Assembly (NCBI GenBank): GCA_009844425.1
Contig: VYBN01000011.1
Span: 62,001-126,000 of the forward strand
Direction of reading: 5' to 3'
Length of the DNA stretch: 64,000 bases
From: Gammaproteobacteria bacterium
GTDB lineage: Bacteria; Pseudomonadota; Gammaproteobacteria; Steroidobacterales; Foliamicaceae
A model generated the notes under the pieces. It did not search any database, was not told the origin of the DNA, and saw only the letters and a list, made by a program, of their open reading frames with translations. Positions 10,342 to 18,652 of this stretch are shown here, one piece after another. Numbering within the stretch: position 1 is the first letter of the stretch; the number at the start of each line of letters is the position of its first letter. A program made the position numbers and the translations under genes.

Positions 10342-10644
10342 ATGATCGACGGCTTCGTAGCGTTGTACATCTTCATGCTGGCGGCCTTCGTCGGCTACGA
10401 GGTCATATCAAGGGTGCCGGTAATCCTGCACACGCCGCTGATGTCCGGGTCGAACTTCATTCACGGCATCGTCCTCGTCGGCGCCATGGTGGCCCTGGGG
10501 TTCGCGGACACGACGCTTGAGAAAGTGATCGGCTTTGTCGGCGTGGCCCTGGCCTCGGGCAACGCCGTGGGCGGCTACGTGGTCACCGAGCGGATGCTTG
10601 AGATGTTCAAGCGCAGCAAGGACGGGGACCGGGACGAAGAATGA
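10342..10644 (+). CDS. pntAB: NAD(P) transhydrogenase subunit alpha, part 2 (membrane)
   Basis: 100 residues forming the small membrane domain (dII N-part). Three to four hydrophobic helices are visible: FVALYIFMLAAFVGYEVI, the segment containing HGIVLVGAMVALGFA, and VIGFVGVALASGNAVGGYVV. The motif HTPLMSGSNFIHGIVLVGA is the signature of PntA transmembrane regions. The stop overlaps the start of pntB by 4 bp, so the two are translationally coupled. The C-terminus is short and charged. Confidence 0.95.
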   Translation: MIDGFVALYIFMLAAFVGYEVISRVPVILHTPLMSGSNFIHGIVLVGAMVALGFADTTLEKVIGFVGVALASGNAVGGYVVTERMLEMFKRSKDGDRDEE

Positions 10645-12023
10645 GCCTCGATACCGTCATTGCCGGCAGTTATTTCCTGGCCGCGGTCCTGTTTATTCTC
10701 GGCCTGAAGGCGATGAGTTCGCCGGCCGGGGCGCGGCGCGGTATCGTCTGGGCCGGTCTGGGCATGGTCCTGGCCACTGTCGTGACCTTTTTCTGGCCGG
10801 GAATGAAGCCCGAAAACCTGCTGCTGATCGGGGCGGCCATCATCGTCGGCGGCGTGCCGGCCTGGATCAGCGGCCGCAGGGTAGCGATGACCGGCATGCC
10901 GCAGATGATCGCGCTCTACAACGGCATGGGCGGCGGCGCGGCGGCGGCGATCGCCTGGGTGGAACTGCTTCGCGGCGGACATGGCGGGGAGGAGTTCGGC
11001 TGGACCGTCATCGCCCTGGCGGTCACGGGCGCGCTGATCGGCGCCGTTTCGTTTTCCGGCAGCCTGCTGGCGTTCGCCAAGCTGGAGGGCTGGCTCAAAC
11101 GCTCGCTGCGCTTCGCCGGGCAGAACGTGCTCAATCTCGTGATCCTGCTGGTTGCCGCGGTGGCGGGCGTGCTCGTGATCATGGGCGTGAGCGGGCCCTG
11201 GCTCACGGTGTTCATAGCCCTGGCGCTGTTGCTGGGAATCACGCTGACAATGCCGATCGGCGGCGCCGACATGCCGGTCGTGATTTCGTTGTACAACGCG
11301 CTGACCGGACTGGCGGTCGGCCTGGAAGGCCTGGTTCTGGACAACGCCGCGATGATCATTGCCGGCACCGTGGTCGGCGCGGCGGGCACGCTGCTGACCC
11401 AGTTGATGGCCAAGGCGATGAACCGGTCGCTGGGCAACGTGCTGTTCAGCGCGTTCGGAGAGACCGCCGCCGAGAGCGACGAGATCGAGGGATCCATGAA
11501 ACCGGTGGAGGCGATAGACGCGGCGGTCATGCTCGGTTTCGCCCGCCAGGTCATCATCATCCCCGGTTACGGCATGGCCGTGGCGCAGGCCCAGCACAAG
11601 GTCTGGGAACTGGCCGAGGCGCTGATGAAGCGGGGCGTGCGGGTGAAGTTCGCGATCCACCCGGTGGCCGGCCGCATGCCGGGGCACATGAACGTGCTGC
11701 TGGCCGAGGCGGGCGTGCCCTACGACCTCATTTTCGACGAGGCGGAAATCAACCCGGAGTTTCCCAAGACCGACGTGGCGCTCGTGATCGGCGCCAACGA
11801 TGTCGTCAACACGGCCGCGCGGACCGATACCGCCAGCCCCATCTACGGCATGCCGATACTGGATGCCGACAAGGCCAACAACGCCATCGTGATCAAGCGC
11901 GGCAAGGGCACCGGCTTTTCCGGCATCGAGAACGCGCTCTTCTACGAGGATCGCACCCGCATGCTCTACGGCGACGGGCAGGCCATGTGCGCCGAACTGA
12001 TCCGGGCGGTCCACGAAATCTAG
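10641..12023 (+). CDS. pntB: NAD(P) transhydrogenase subunit beta
   Basis: 460 residues. The N-terminal ~270 residues are membrane helices (dII), including MTGMPQMIALYNGMGGGAAA and the segment containing PIGGADMPVVISLYNALTG. The C-terminal NADP(H)-binding domain (dIII) has IIIPGYGMAVAQAQHKV, IHPVAGRMPGHMNVLLAEA and VIGANDVVNTAARTD. It completes the transhydrogenase with the two preceding genes. It is followed 22 bp later by a VOC gene that may be cotranscribed. Confidence 0.96.
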   Translation: MSLDTVIAGSYFLAAVLFILGLKAMSSPAGARRGIVWAGLGMVLATVVTFFWPGMKPENLLLIGAAIIVGGVPAWISGRRVAMTGMPQMIALYNGMGGGAAAAIAWVELLRGGHGGEEFGWTVIALAVTGALIGAVSFSGSLLAFAKLEGWLKRSLRFAGQNVLNLVILLVAAVAGVLVIMGVSGPWLTVFIALALLLGITLTMPIGGADMPVVISLYNALTGLAVGLEGLVLDNAAMIIAGTVVGAAGTLLTQLMAKAMNRSLGNVLFSAFGETAAESDEIEGSMKPVEAIDAAVMLGFARQVIIIPGYGMAVAQAQHKVWELAEALMKRGVRVKFAIHPVAGRMPGHMNVLLAEAGVPYDLIFDEAEINPEFPKTDVALVIGANDVVNTAARTDTASPIYGMPILDADKANNAIVIKRGKGTGFSGIENALFYEDRTRMLYGDGQAMCAELIRAVHEI

Positions 12024-12045
12024 CCCCGGGAACGGGAGAGCCATC

Positions 12046-12528
12046 ATGAACGACACACCGCAAGTCAGCCGCCTGGTGCGCACCGCACTTTTTGTATCCG
12101 ACCTCGACCGGTCGTCGCGCTTCTACAGGCAGGGCCTTGGCTACCACGAGGTTTACAGCGGCGGGGAACTGACCCACAAGGTCGCGAACGACCTGCTCGG
12201 CGTGCCGGAGGACGCCGCGATCCGCTACGAAATCGTCAAGGCCGAGGGCCCGAGCTTCGGAATGATCGGCCTGTTCGAGGTCATACCGTCGCCCCCGGCG
12301 GTAAACTGCCGGACCGGCGGCGTAAACGTTGGCGAAGGCTGCCTGGTTCTGCTTACAACCGACATTCGCGCCGTGCGCAACCGCCTGGTGGATATGGGCG
12401 CCGAGATCGTTTGCGAACCCCAGCGTCTGATCGTGCGCGGCGACGGCCCCGGCAACCTCGAAATGACCTGCCGCGACCCCGACGGCATGCTCATCAACCT
12501 CATCGACCGCCCCGCCGGCAGCTTCTAA
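12046..12528 (+). CDS. VOC-family (glyoxalase/dioxygenase fold) protein, copy 1
   Basis: 160 residues with a single glyoxalase/bleomycin-resistance/dioxygenase fold: the first half starts VRTALFVSDLDRSSRFYRQGLGY and the second half ends LEMTCRDPDGMLINLIDRP. The C-terminal glutamate of the usual metal site is at LEMTCRDPDG. Enzymatic substrate is unknown. It is strongly similar to the VOC gene at 22067 over the whole length, including the identical start NDTPQVSR. The two copies bracket the 9.4 kb restriction-modification island. A third, more distant member is at 54943. Confidence 0.85.
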   Translation: MNDTPQVSRLVRTALFVSDLDRSSRFYRQGLGYHEVYSGGELTHKVANDLLGVPEDAAIRYEIVKAEGPSFGMIGLFEVIPSPPAVNCRTGGVNVGEGCLVLLTTDIRAVRNRLVDMGAEIVCEPQRLIVRGDGPGNLEMTCRDPDGMLINLIDRPAGSF

Positions 12529-12590
12529 AAGGGAAATTCGCCGCGGCCCGCCGCATCCAGAGTTGTGCGCCTTTTGCCGTGATGGACGTT

Positions 12591-12992
12591 TCAGCGCTTC
12601 TTCGGGGCAGTCTGCGGCAGGCCTATAACCATGGTGCGAACAGCCCCCATTCTGGTTTGCGCTGACATCTCAGCCTCGGCGGGGGCATCGTTTGCATCAG
12701 CATCCGCGCACTTCATGCCTATGAACCGCCAACCCTCTTCTTCAGTCCAGTTTGGCAGCATTAGAGAAGACGTGAAACTGACTTGCGTTAATCCTTTCAG
12801 CGGTTTGCCGCCACAGGTCTCGTACACATGAAGAGCGGCGGCGTATATGGGATCCTCCGCTTCGAATCGAATCCCGGAAATACGTAGCTGATTGTTCCCT
12901 AAAGCCTCCAGCCTGTACCCTGTAGACGCTTGCTGCGACACACAGCCTGTCGCGACAAAGGCCGCAACGAAAAAGAGCCAAAGTACTTTCAT
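12591..12992 (-). CDS. Putative lipoprotein, 133 residues
   Basis: A hydrophobic N-terminus with a lipobox (FVAAFVATGC, Cys at ~17) indicates an outer- or inner-membrane lipoprotein. The remainder, with two further cysteines (ETCGGKPLKG and GMKCADAD), suggests a small disulfide-bonded periplasmic domain. No family is recognised. Its ATG is 1 bp from the stop of the upstream lipoprotein gene, so the pair is an operon. Base composition is visibly less GC-rich than the neighbouring core genes, consistent with an acquired segment. Confidence 0.6.
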   Translation of the reverse strand: MKVLWLFFVAAFVATGCVSQQASTGYRLEALGNNQLRISGIRFEAEDPIYAAALHVYETCGGKPLKGLTQVSFTSSLMLPNWTEEEGWRFIGMKCADADANDAPAEAEMSAQTRMGAVRTMVIGLPQTAPKKR

Positions 12993-12993
12993 G

Positions 12994-13491
12994 CTACTGC
13001 TCCTTTGTCGGATCGGTCACATCGGTGGGCGGATATACGTGCGTGACCCTTACATTGAAGCCTCGACTTTGCGCCACAGGTACCATTGACGCCAAAGCGT
13101 AATCGGCTGTGTAACTGTCTGATTGCCCCGCCGCGCGGACGTTCGCACTGCCGTTCTCCAGAACAACGGAGTGGGCGGTCAGCCAGGGGAACTGGTCGTC
13201 AAGATCATCAATAGCTACTCGCAAATCCTTCAGGTCTTCTTGAGTTACTTTGTCTTTCTTGCTCTCGCTACCCTTTTTCTTTGGACCGAACTTGAATCCC
13301 GCGGTCACCTCCACCGATGTGTCGCTAGGATGGGCTGGCCCGGTGGTATGGCGCACTGTGACATCTACGTGGCCCTCCGTGATCTCAACTCCATCATCCG
13401 CTGAACAGCCCGCCAGAATTATCGCTTCCGTCAATACCAAAGCTGCCAACTTTATCGCACTGCTCTTGCTTCGCCTCTTGAATCGTTTCAT
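12994..13491 (-). CDS. Putative lipoprotein, 165 residues
   Basis: A basic N-terminus (MKRFKRRSKSSAIKLAALV) is followed by a lipobox LAGC (Cys at ~29). A middle stretch is rich in Lys, Ser and Glu (PKKKGSESKKDKVTQEDLKD), and the C-terminal region (VTHVYPPTDVTDPTKEQ) is polar. No domain is recognised. It is the first gene of a two-gene lipoprotein operon. The 190 bp upstream are AT-richer than the surroundings and likely hold the promoter (a TATAGT lies near 13580 on this strand), but no convincing -35 was found. Confidence 0.55.
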   Translation of the reverse strand: MKRFKRRSKSSAIKLAALVLTEAIILAGCSADDGVEITEGHVDVTVRHTTGPAHPSDTSVEVTAGFKFGPKKKGSESKKDKVTQEDLKDLRVAIDDLDDQFPWLTAHSVVLENGSANVRAAGQSDSYTADYALASMVPVAQSRGFNVRVTHVYPPTDVTDPTKEQ

Positions 13492-13683
13492 ACCTTTGCA
13501 CCTCTTTTACTCCCTAAACATTCCTCCATCAACCCACAACCATGTACCAAAAACACCCTCAGTCGTCGCGCACTATAGCACGACCGGCGCTCTACTCTGC
13601 GCCCCTTGAGACTCTTCTATACTGATTGACCGCGTGGGCGAGAATAGTCAGGTAGTTGCAATGCCCACCCCGCCATGCCTCGA

Positions 13684-16600
13684 TCATTTTGCGGCGCGGT
13701 TGTCGTGGATTCGGCGGAAAATCTTGAGTGCCAGGTGCTCGCGGGCGACCGAGCGAAACTCGGGATCGGTCATTACTCTGGCGAAGATTTCTTCGTTGCC
13801 CTCCATTCGCGCGATGAACAATTCATCGAGCAGGCGATCCAGAAACGAGGAGAAGTCCGCAAGGCTATTGGCGTGCGCTGCCTCCGCGATACGCTCATCA
13901 TTTTCCGCCGATGCCCCTATCTGATGGAAGAACAATTGGTCCGCCTGGGTGAAATCGGTGCCGAAACGATCGTTGAGGCGGTCGATCAGGCTTGAGAGCG
14001 CCACTTCCTCATCCTTGATCCCGGCTGTGCCAACATCGGTCGGCCCCTTGAGCGGATAGGCGTCGCCCTCCGCAAGGTCGATGGAGCCCTCGGACATCTG
14101 CTGAAGGCGGAAGAACCGCAGCGCAACTTCGTCGTCCAGAACGAATGCCTTGCCATCGCCTGGGGGCGGCAGCTTCGCGAGGAGCTTTCGCACGAAGGCA
14201 TACAGTCGTTCAAGATCGCTGTCTTGGTAGGGGATGATCTGCGATAGGAAGGCATAAAGGTTACGGAAGGCTTTCAACTGCCCGCGAAACTCCTCGCGCT
14301 CGTCCTCTCCACGGCCCTTGAAGCGTTCGGCCAAGGGATCGAGAACGGCATTCATCCGGCGATGATCGCCCCCCGAGTGGTCGCGCCGGGCGCGATACCA
14401 GATTTCCGCGAACGCGGCCACATCAGCCGGTGCGAAAATCGCCCATTCGAGCAGCCGGTGCTGAAGCTCCGACAGGCGATCAGGATCGGCGTTCTCGCCT
14501 ACCGGCGTGGTCTCGTAGTAGGGCTTGAAGGCTTTGTAGATTTCATCCTCATCATTGGCGAAGTCGAGGACGAAGGTGCGCGATTTGCCGGGCGTGACGC
14601 GGTTGAGCCTTGAGAGGGTTTGCACTGCCTGAACGCCGGCCAGCCGCTTCACCACATACATCGTTTGCAGCATCGGCTGATTGAATCCGGTCTGGTATTT
14701 CTCCGCGACCAGAAGAACCCGGTATTCGTCGCGTCCGAATGTTTCCGGCAGCTCGCGTTCGGCAAGCCCCTCATTCATCGCCACTTCCGTGTACGACAAT
14801 CCCGGAATATCGGGATCCTCCACCGTCCCCGAGAAGGCTACCAGCGAGCGAATGCCGGTATAGCCCCGATCGGCAATGTAGCGGTCGAAGGCGAGCTTGT
14901 ATTTCACGGCGGCGAGGCGCGAGCCGGTCACCACCATCGCCTTCGCCCGACCACCCAGCTCATGCATTACGTAAAGGCGGAAGTGCTCCACGATCACGGA
15001 AACGACCTGCTCGATATTGACGGGATGAAGCTCCAGGTAGCGCGTCAGAGCTTTCGCCGCTCGTCGGCGTGGCACGTCGGGATCGTTTTCGATCTTCTTT
15101 ACCAGGCCGAAGAAGCGCCCATAGGTGATGTAATTCTCAAGCACGTCCAGGATGAAGCCTTCCTCGATGGCCTGGCGCATGGTGTACTCGTGGAATGGCG
15201 ATGCTCCAGAAGGACCCGGCTCGTCGAACAGGGCCTTCGTCTTGAATTTCGGCGTGGCGGTGAACGCGAAGAAACTGAGGTTCGGCTGCCGGGCGCGCTG
15301 CAGCGCGTCGCGCAGCACGGCCGCCTTAGCCTCGTCTGAGAGATCGTCATCCTCCTCGTCGGATAGCTGTGCAGCGATGGCCGCTTCGATCCCTTCCTTG
15401 TTCAGCATGCCCTTGAGCGCAGTTGCGGTCTCGCCGCTCTGCGACGAGTGCGCCTCATCGACCAGGACCGCGAATCGCTTGCCCGCAGTATCTATCGTCA
15501 CGCCGGCGCCCTTCCTTTCAAGGGTCGAGAGCGCCTGCGAGATGAATGGGAACTTCTGGATGGTCGTGATCACGATAGGCGTTCCCTGGGAAAGCGCCTT
15601 GGCGAGTTGCCGGGTGTCCTCGTCGATCTTCTCGACCACGCCGGTCTTGTGCTCGAACTGATAGACGGTGGACTGCAATTGCTGGTCAAGGACCAGCCGG
15701 TCAGTCACGACGACGACCGAGTGAAACACCTTCCGGTCGCGCTCGTCGTGCAGGCTGGCCAGCCGGTGCGCGAGCCATGCGATGGAGTTCGACTTGCCGG
15801 AACCGGCGGAATGCTGGATCAGGTAGTTCCGGCCTGCGCCTTGCACCCTGGCGTGCGCAACGAGTTTTCGGACTGCATCGAGTTGGTGATAGCGCGGAAA
15901 GATCATCTTTTCCTTCCGAACGGTTCGCACGCCTTTGCTGGTCTTGACCTGCCTCTCCTTCACTTCCATATGCATGAAGCGTTGCAGGATTTCCAGGAGG
16001 CTGTCGGCCTGCAGCGCGTCGTCCCAGAGGTAATGCGTCTTCCAGTTACCATCGACCGGCGGATTGCCCGCGCCCTGATCGTTGCCCCGGTTGAAAGGCA
16101 GGAAGTAGGTGTCTTTGCCCATAAGCCGGGTGGTCATCCAGACCTCGTCCGGGTCCACGGCGAAATGAACCAGGGCGCGTTTCTTGAACGCGAACAGAAG
16201 GTCCCGTCCGTCGCGATCGACCTTGTACTGATGAATCGCATCGGCGGCGCGCTGGCCGGTCAGCGGGTTCTTGAGTTCGGCGGTGACGACAGGGATGCCG
16301 TTGACCGCGAGGGTCACGTCAATGATGCAGCGGCGATTCCTTCCGTCCGGCTTCTTCATAACCGACGTGAATTTGACCTGGCGTGTGATCGTCAGCCGGT
16401 TCCTGGCGTAGTTCTCCGCCGCCTCGGGATTCATGGTTGTGTTCGGCCGGAACCAGGCCATGCGGAACGTTTTGCCGTAGCACTTGAATCCGTGACGCAG
16501 GACATGCAGTGTGCCCTTGAGTTCCAGCTCTTTCGACAGGCTGTCCAGCACAGTCGCCGCGGTCCTCGCGCCAAGCAGCGCATCAAGCGCTTTCCACTTG

Positions 16601-16758
16601 ACGGGTTGGCTGTCCTTCAGGAAACCGGTGATGTCATCGGGGAAGAGGGCGAGGGCCTCGTCATAGGCTTTCGGGATGCGCTTCTCATAGCCGCCGGAGC
16701 GGGTCAACCCGACTTCGATGGCCGTCTCGAAAGCATATTCCGTGTGATTCGGCATCAA
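13684..16758 (-). CDS. hsdR: Type I restriction enzyme, R (motor/nuclease) subunit
   Basis: 1024 residues. It translocates DNA and cuts it at a distance when bound to HsdM and HsdS at an unmethylated site. The N-terminal nuclease motif is IDVTLAVNGIPVVTAELKNPL (Asp, then E-x-K, at ~residues 150-170). The helicase motifs follow: Walker A HSAGSGKSNS (~320), DEAH in VDEAHSSQSGE (~440), FFAFTATP (~520), and motif VI QTLSRLNR (~760). The C-terminal third is helical and would contact HsdM. It is the last gene of the locus, 117 bp after a small unknown gene. Confidence 0.95.
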   Translation of the reverse strand: MMPNHTEYAFETAIEVGLTRSGGYEKRIPKAYDEALALFPDDITGFLKDSQPVKWKALDALLGARTAATVLDSLSKELELKGTLHVLRHGFKCYGKTFRMAWFRPNTTMNPEAAENYARNRLTITRQVKFTSVMKKPDGRNRRCIIDVTLAVNGIPVVTAELKNPLTGQRAADAIHQYKVDRDGRDLLFAFKKRALVHFAVDPDEVWMTTRLMGKDTYFLPFNRGNDQGAGNPPVDGNWKTHYLWDDALQADSLLEILQRFMHMEVKERQVKTSKGVRTVRKEKMIFPRYHQLDAVRKLVAHARVQGAGRNYLIQHSAGSGKSNSIAWLAHRLASLHDERDRKVFHSVVVVTDRLVLDQQLQSTVYQFEHKTGVVEKIDEDTRQLAKALSQGTPIVITTIQKFPFISQALSTLERKGAGVTIDTAGKRFAVLVDEAHSSQSGETATALKGMLNKEGIEAAIAAQLSDEEDDDLSDEAKAAVLRDALQRARQPNLSFFAFTATPKFKTKALFDEPGPSGASPFHEYTMRQAIEEGFILDVLENYITYGRFFGLVKKIENDPDVPRRRAAKALTRYLELHPVNIEQVVSVIVEHFRLYVMHELGGRAKAMVVTGSRLAAVKYKLAFDRYIADRGYTGIRSLVAFSGTVEDPDIPGLSYTEVAMNEGLAERELPETFGRDEYRVLLVAEKYQTGFNQPMLQTMYVVKRLAGVQAVQTLSRLNRVTPGKSRTFVLDFANDEDEIYKAFKPYYETTPVGENADPDRLSELQHRLLEWAIFAPADVAAFAEIWYRARRDHSGGDHRRMNAVLDPLAERFKGRGEDEREEFRGQLKAFRNLYAFLSQIIPYQDSDLERLYAFVRKLLAKLPPPGDGKAFVLDDEVALRFFRLQQMSEGSIDLAEGDAYPLKGPTDVGTAGIKDEEVALSSLIDRLNDRFGTDFTQADQLFFHQIGASAENDERIAEAAHANSLADFSSFLDRLLDELFIARMEGNEEIFARVMTDPEFRSVAREHLALKIFRRIHDNRAAK

Positions 16759-16874
16759 GTCACCCGGCTACAAAACGAGCATCGCCTGCTCGATGTATAT
16801 GGAAGTTCGGCTGCGAGAAGAAAGCCGCTCCAAGTGACGGCTGATGCAAACGGCTGAATAGATCGACTGGAAGG

Positions 16875-17111
16875 TTATGAGGCGGTGCTGAGGAGGGACG
16901 ATCGGACACGCTCTGGCAGGGTGATGGCGACGAAAGCTGAGGCGGGAAACAGGTAGTCCTCGCCGCTTTCATCAATGATACGCAGATCGCCATCAGCGAG
17001 CGCGTCCTCGTCAGGTAGCGTGCGATAAATCTTGTGCAGTTCCAGGGAAACCGGGTAACCGTCGTTTTCGACGCACACGACGTATTCGGGGTTGGCGGTT
17101 CGTGCAGTCAT
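16875..17111 (-). CDS. Small conserved protein of unknown function in the RM locus
   Basis: 78 residues, beginning MTARTANPEYVVCVENDGYP. The core LELHKIYRTLPDEDALADGD and IDESGEDYLFPASAFVAI is a common small protein found in mobile regions of many Proteobacteria; its fold and role are not established. It sits between hsdS and hsdR. Its start is next to the end of a truncated partner-like frame (17114-17209), suggesting that a two-gene cassette was inserted or trimmed here. Confidence 0.7.
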   Translation of the reverse strand: MTARTANPEYVVCVENDGYPVSLELHKIYRTLPDEDALADGDLRIIDESGEDYLFPASAFVAITLPERVRSSLLSTAS

Positions 17112-17113
17112 GG

Positions 17114-17209
17114 TCAGTCCAGATAGCGTTTTCGTTTAACCTCGCGGCGACCGATGCCGTGAGCCTCATACCAGTGTAGTTCGGCAAGGCGGATGTCACC
17201 ATTGTCCAA
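17114..17209 (-). pseudogene. Fragment of a small gene usually paired with the following one
   Basis: An open frame ending 2 bp before the next ATG reads DNGDIRLAELHWYEAHGIGR and ends EVKRKRYLD. I recognise this as the C-terminus of a small conserved protein often found just before the family at 16875-17111. No ATG or GTG starts it; only a TTG at 17209 is available, and the frame continues upstream into hsdS in another phase. It is probably a 5'-truncated remnant, though translation from TTG cannot be excluded. Confidence 0.45.
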
Positions 17210-17231
17210 TTGTATGCATGGATAGTGGCCG

Positions 17232-18515
17232 CTATAGCAGTTCTTCGATCTGGCCGGTCACGGCTGCAGTGATCAGTGCCGTACGATATTCGTGAAGGAG
17301 CTCAACGCTCTCTGCAACTCTTTCGGCTCGTTCATTCTCATTCTTCAGGCGACGGTCAATGTATTCGGCGATTTGCCGCTGCTCCTCTCTCGGCGGAAAT
17401 GCAACCGTTAATTCCTGTGAGGTTTCCACGTTGAAGTGAAGCTGCAATGCACCTTCCGAGCCAATTGCATATTGGACCTTGGAAACATCGCTATTCAGGA
17501 ACCAACCAAGGAAGCGTGAAGATGCGTTAGGTGATTTGCGGATAATCACGAGATCAACACAGTTGGTCCCTTCCAAGTCTGCCGAGATCACCGAAGTGGT
17601 GCCTGGCTCGCCGGTTCGAACGGCTACGAGGTCGCCCTCGTGAAGTTCTGATTTCAGATGTAGTTCGTGCCCTTTATCGCTGATCTTCACCGAGTCTGAG
17701 AAGTCAAAACCCATCGGTCTTAGGTTGAGTCCGCGGATAGCGAGCACGCCCTCATCAGCATAGTACGCGGCAGGCGTAACGACGATACCAACGCTGATCC
17801 GCGGACTTATGTTCTTTAGCGGCTTCACCTCCCAATGCGCAGGAATGTCGCCGAGCCAGTCGATGCCGGAGGGTTTCATGGGAGCGTCGGGATTGAGGCC
17901 CTTGGTAACGGCGCGGGTGATGAGCGCCTGCCGTTTCTCGGCCAGCCGATCCAGAAGTTCACGCTTCTTCTCGATTAGCCCATCGATCCGCGCTGTCTTC
18001 TCGTCCAGAAACCGCACGATCCGTCGCTGGGTTTCGAGAGGTGGGAAAGCCAAAGGTGCTGCCTTCACCTTCTCGGCTGTGAAGTGTGGAATAGTGGCCA
18101 CATTGCACATCATCTCGACATAGCCTGCGGCCTTAAGAAAGGTGAACCAATAGTAGATGTAATCTGGTTCTATCTTGCCGCGATGGTCTGGACGTACACG
18201 ATTAATCGCGTTCTGGAAATAGTACTCGCCGTCGGCATCAAAGATCGCAGTGCGTCCGGCATCACCACCCTCACTTACAAGAATGTCTCCCTTTATGAGA
18301 CGGAATCGCTCAGTTTCCTTAGGGCGAATCCACATGCTGAACTCATAACTAAGATCCAATCCCTTCTTTCCGATATTGATTGCTCGGAGATAAGGCTTGA
18401 ATTCATCTTTTTCTGAGAATGGTTCGTTCTGCAGCATCTTCCCAAGTTGTACGTCGCAGAATTTGCCGACGGTTGCCCGTGTCCAGTTGCCAGGTGTTAG
18501 CGCGACAATTCTCAT
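17232..18515 (-). CDS. hsdS: Type I restriction enzyme, S (specificity) subunit
   Basis: 427 residues. It recognises the bipartite DNA target for the HsdM/HsdR complex. Two target-recognition halves are visible, each ending in a helical conserved region: PPLETQRRIVRFLDEKTARIDGLIEKKRELLDRL-type at ~residues 150-190, and PPREEQRQIAEYIDRRLKNE at ~375-395. The short linker PSGIDWLGDIPAHWEVKPL marks the start of the second recognition domain. The start overlaps the stop of a 46-codon frame (ATGA), so translation is coupled. The target sequence cannot be read from the protein. Confidence 0.93.
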   Translation of the reverse strand: MRIVALTPGNWTRATVGKFCDVQLGKMLQNEPFSEKDEFKPYLRAINIGKKGLDLSYEFSMWIRPKETERFRLIKGDILVSEGGDAGRTAIFDADGEYYFQNAINRVRPDHRGKIEPDYIYYWFTFLKAAGYVEMMCNVATIPHFTAEKVKAAPLAFPPLETQRRIVRFLDEKTARIDGLIEKKRELLDRLAEKRQALITRAVTKGLNPDAPMKPSGIDWLGDIPAHWEVKPLKNISPRISVGIVVTPAAYYADEGVLAIRGLNLRPMGFDFSDSVKISDKGHELHLKSELHEGDLVAVRTGEPGTTSVISADLEGTNCVDLVIIRKSPNASSRFLGWFLNSDVSKVQYAIGSEGALQLHFNVETSQELTVAFPPREEQRQIAEYIDRRLKNENERAERVAESVELLHEYRTALITAAVTGQIEELL

Positions 18516-18652
18516 GTCGGCAGCTCCCTCAACAGCCTCGCAGTACTTTCTTCCGGCTTTGAGATTTCCGCCTCGATCTCATTGAAAGGGCAGGTAGTCT
18601 CGTAGACGTAGAGATACTGATAGATCCAAGCTTCGTAGACGAGCCTGATCAT
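18512..18652 (-). CDS. 46-residue duplicate of the HsdM C-terminus upstream of hsdS
   Basis: The frame begins MIRLVYEAWIYQYLYVYETT and ends ARLLRELPT. Its part YLYVYETTCPFNEIEAEI aligns with the last residues of HsdM (HFYVYKPPRPLNEIEADI). It overlaps rhuM at its start (ATGA) and hsdS at its stop (ATGA), so it bridges the operon by coupling at both ends. The simplest reading is a leftover HsdM tail retained when rhuM entered between hsdM and hsdS. Whether the peptide has a function is unknown. Confidence 0.6.
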   Translation of the reverse strand: MIRLVYEAWIYQYLYVYETTCPFNEIEAEISKPEESTARLLRELPT

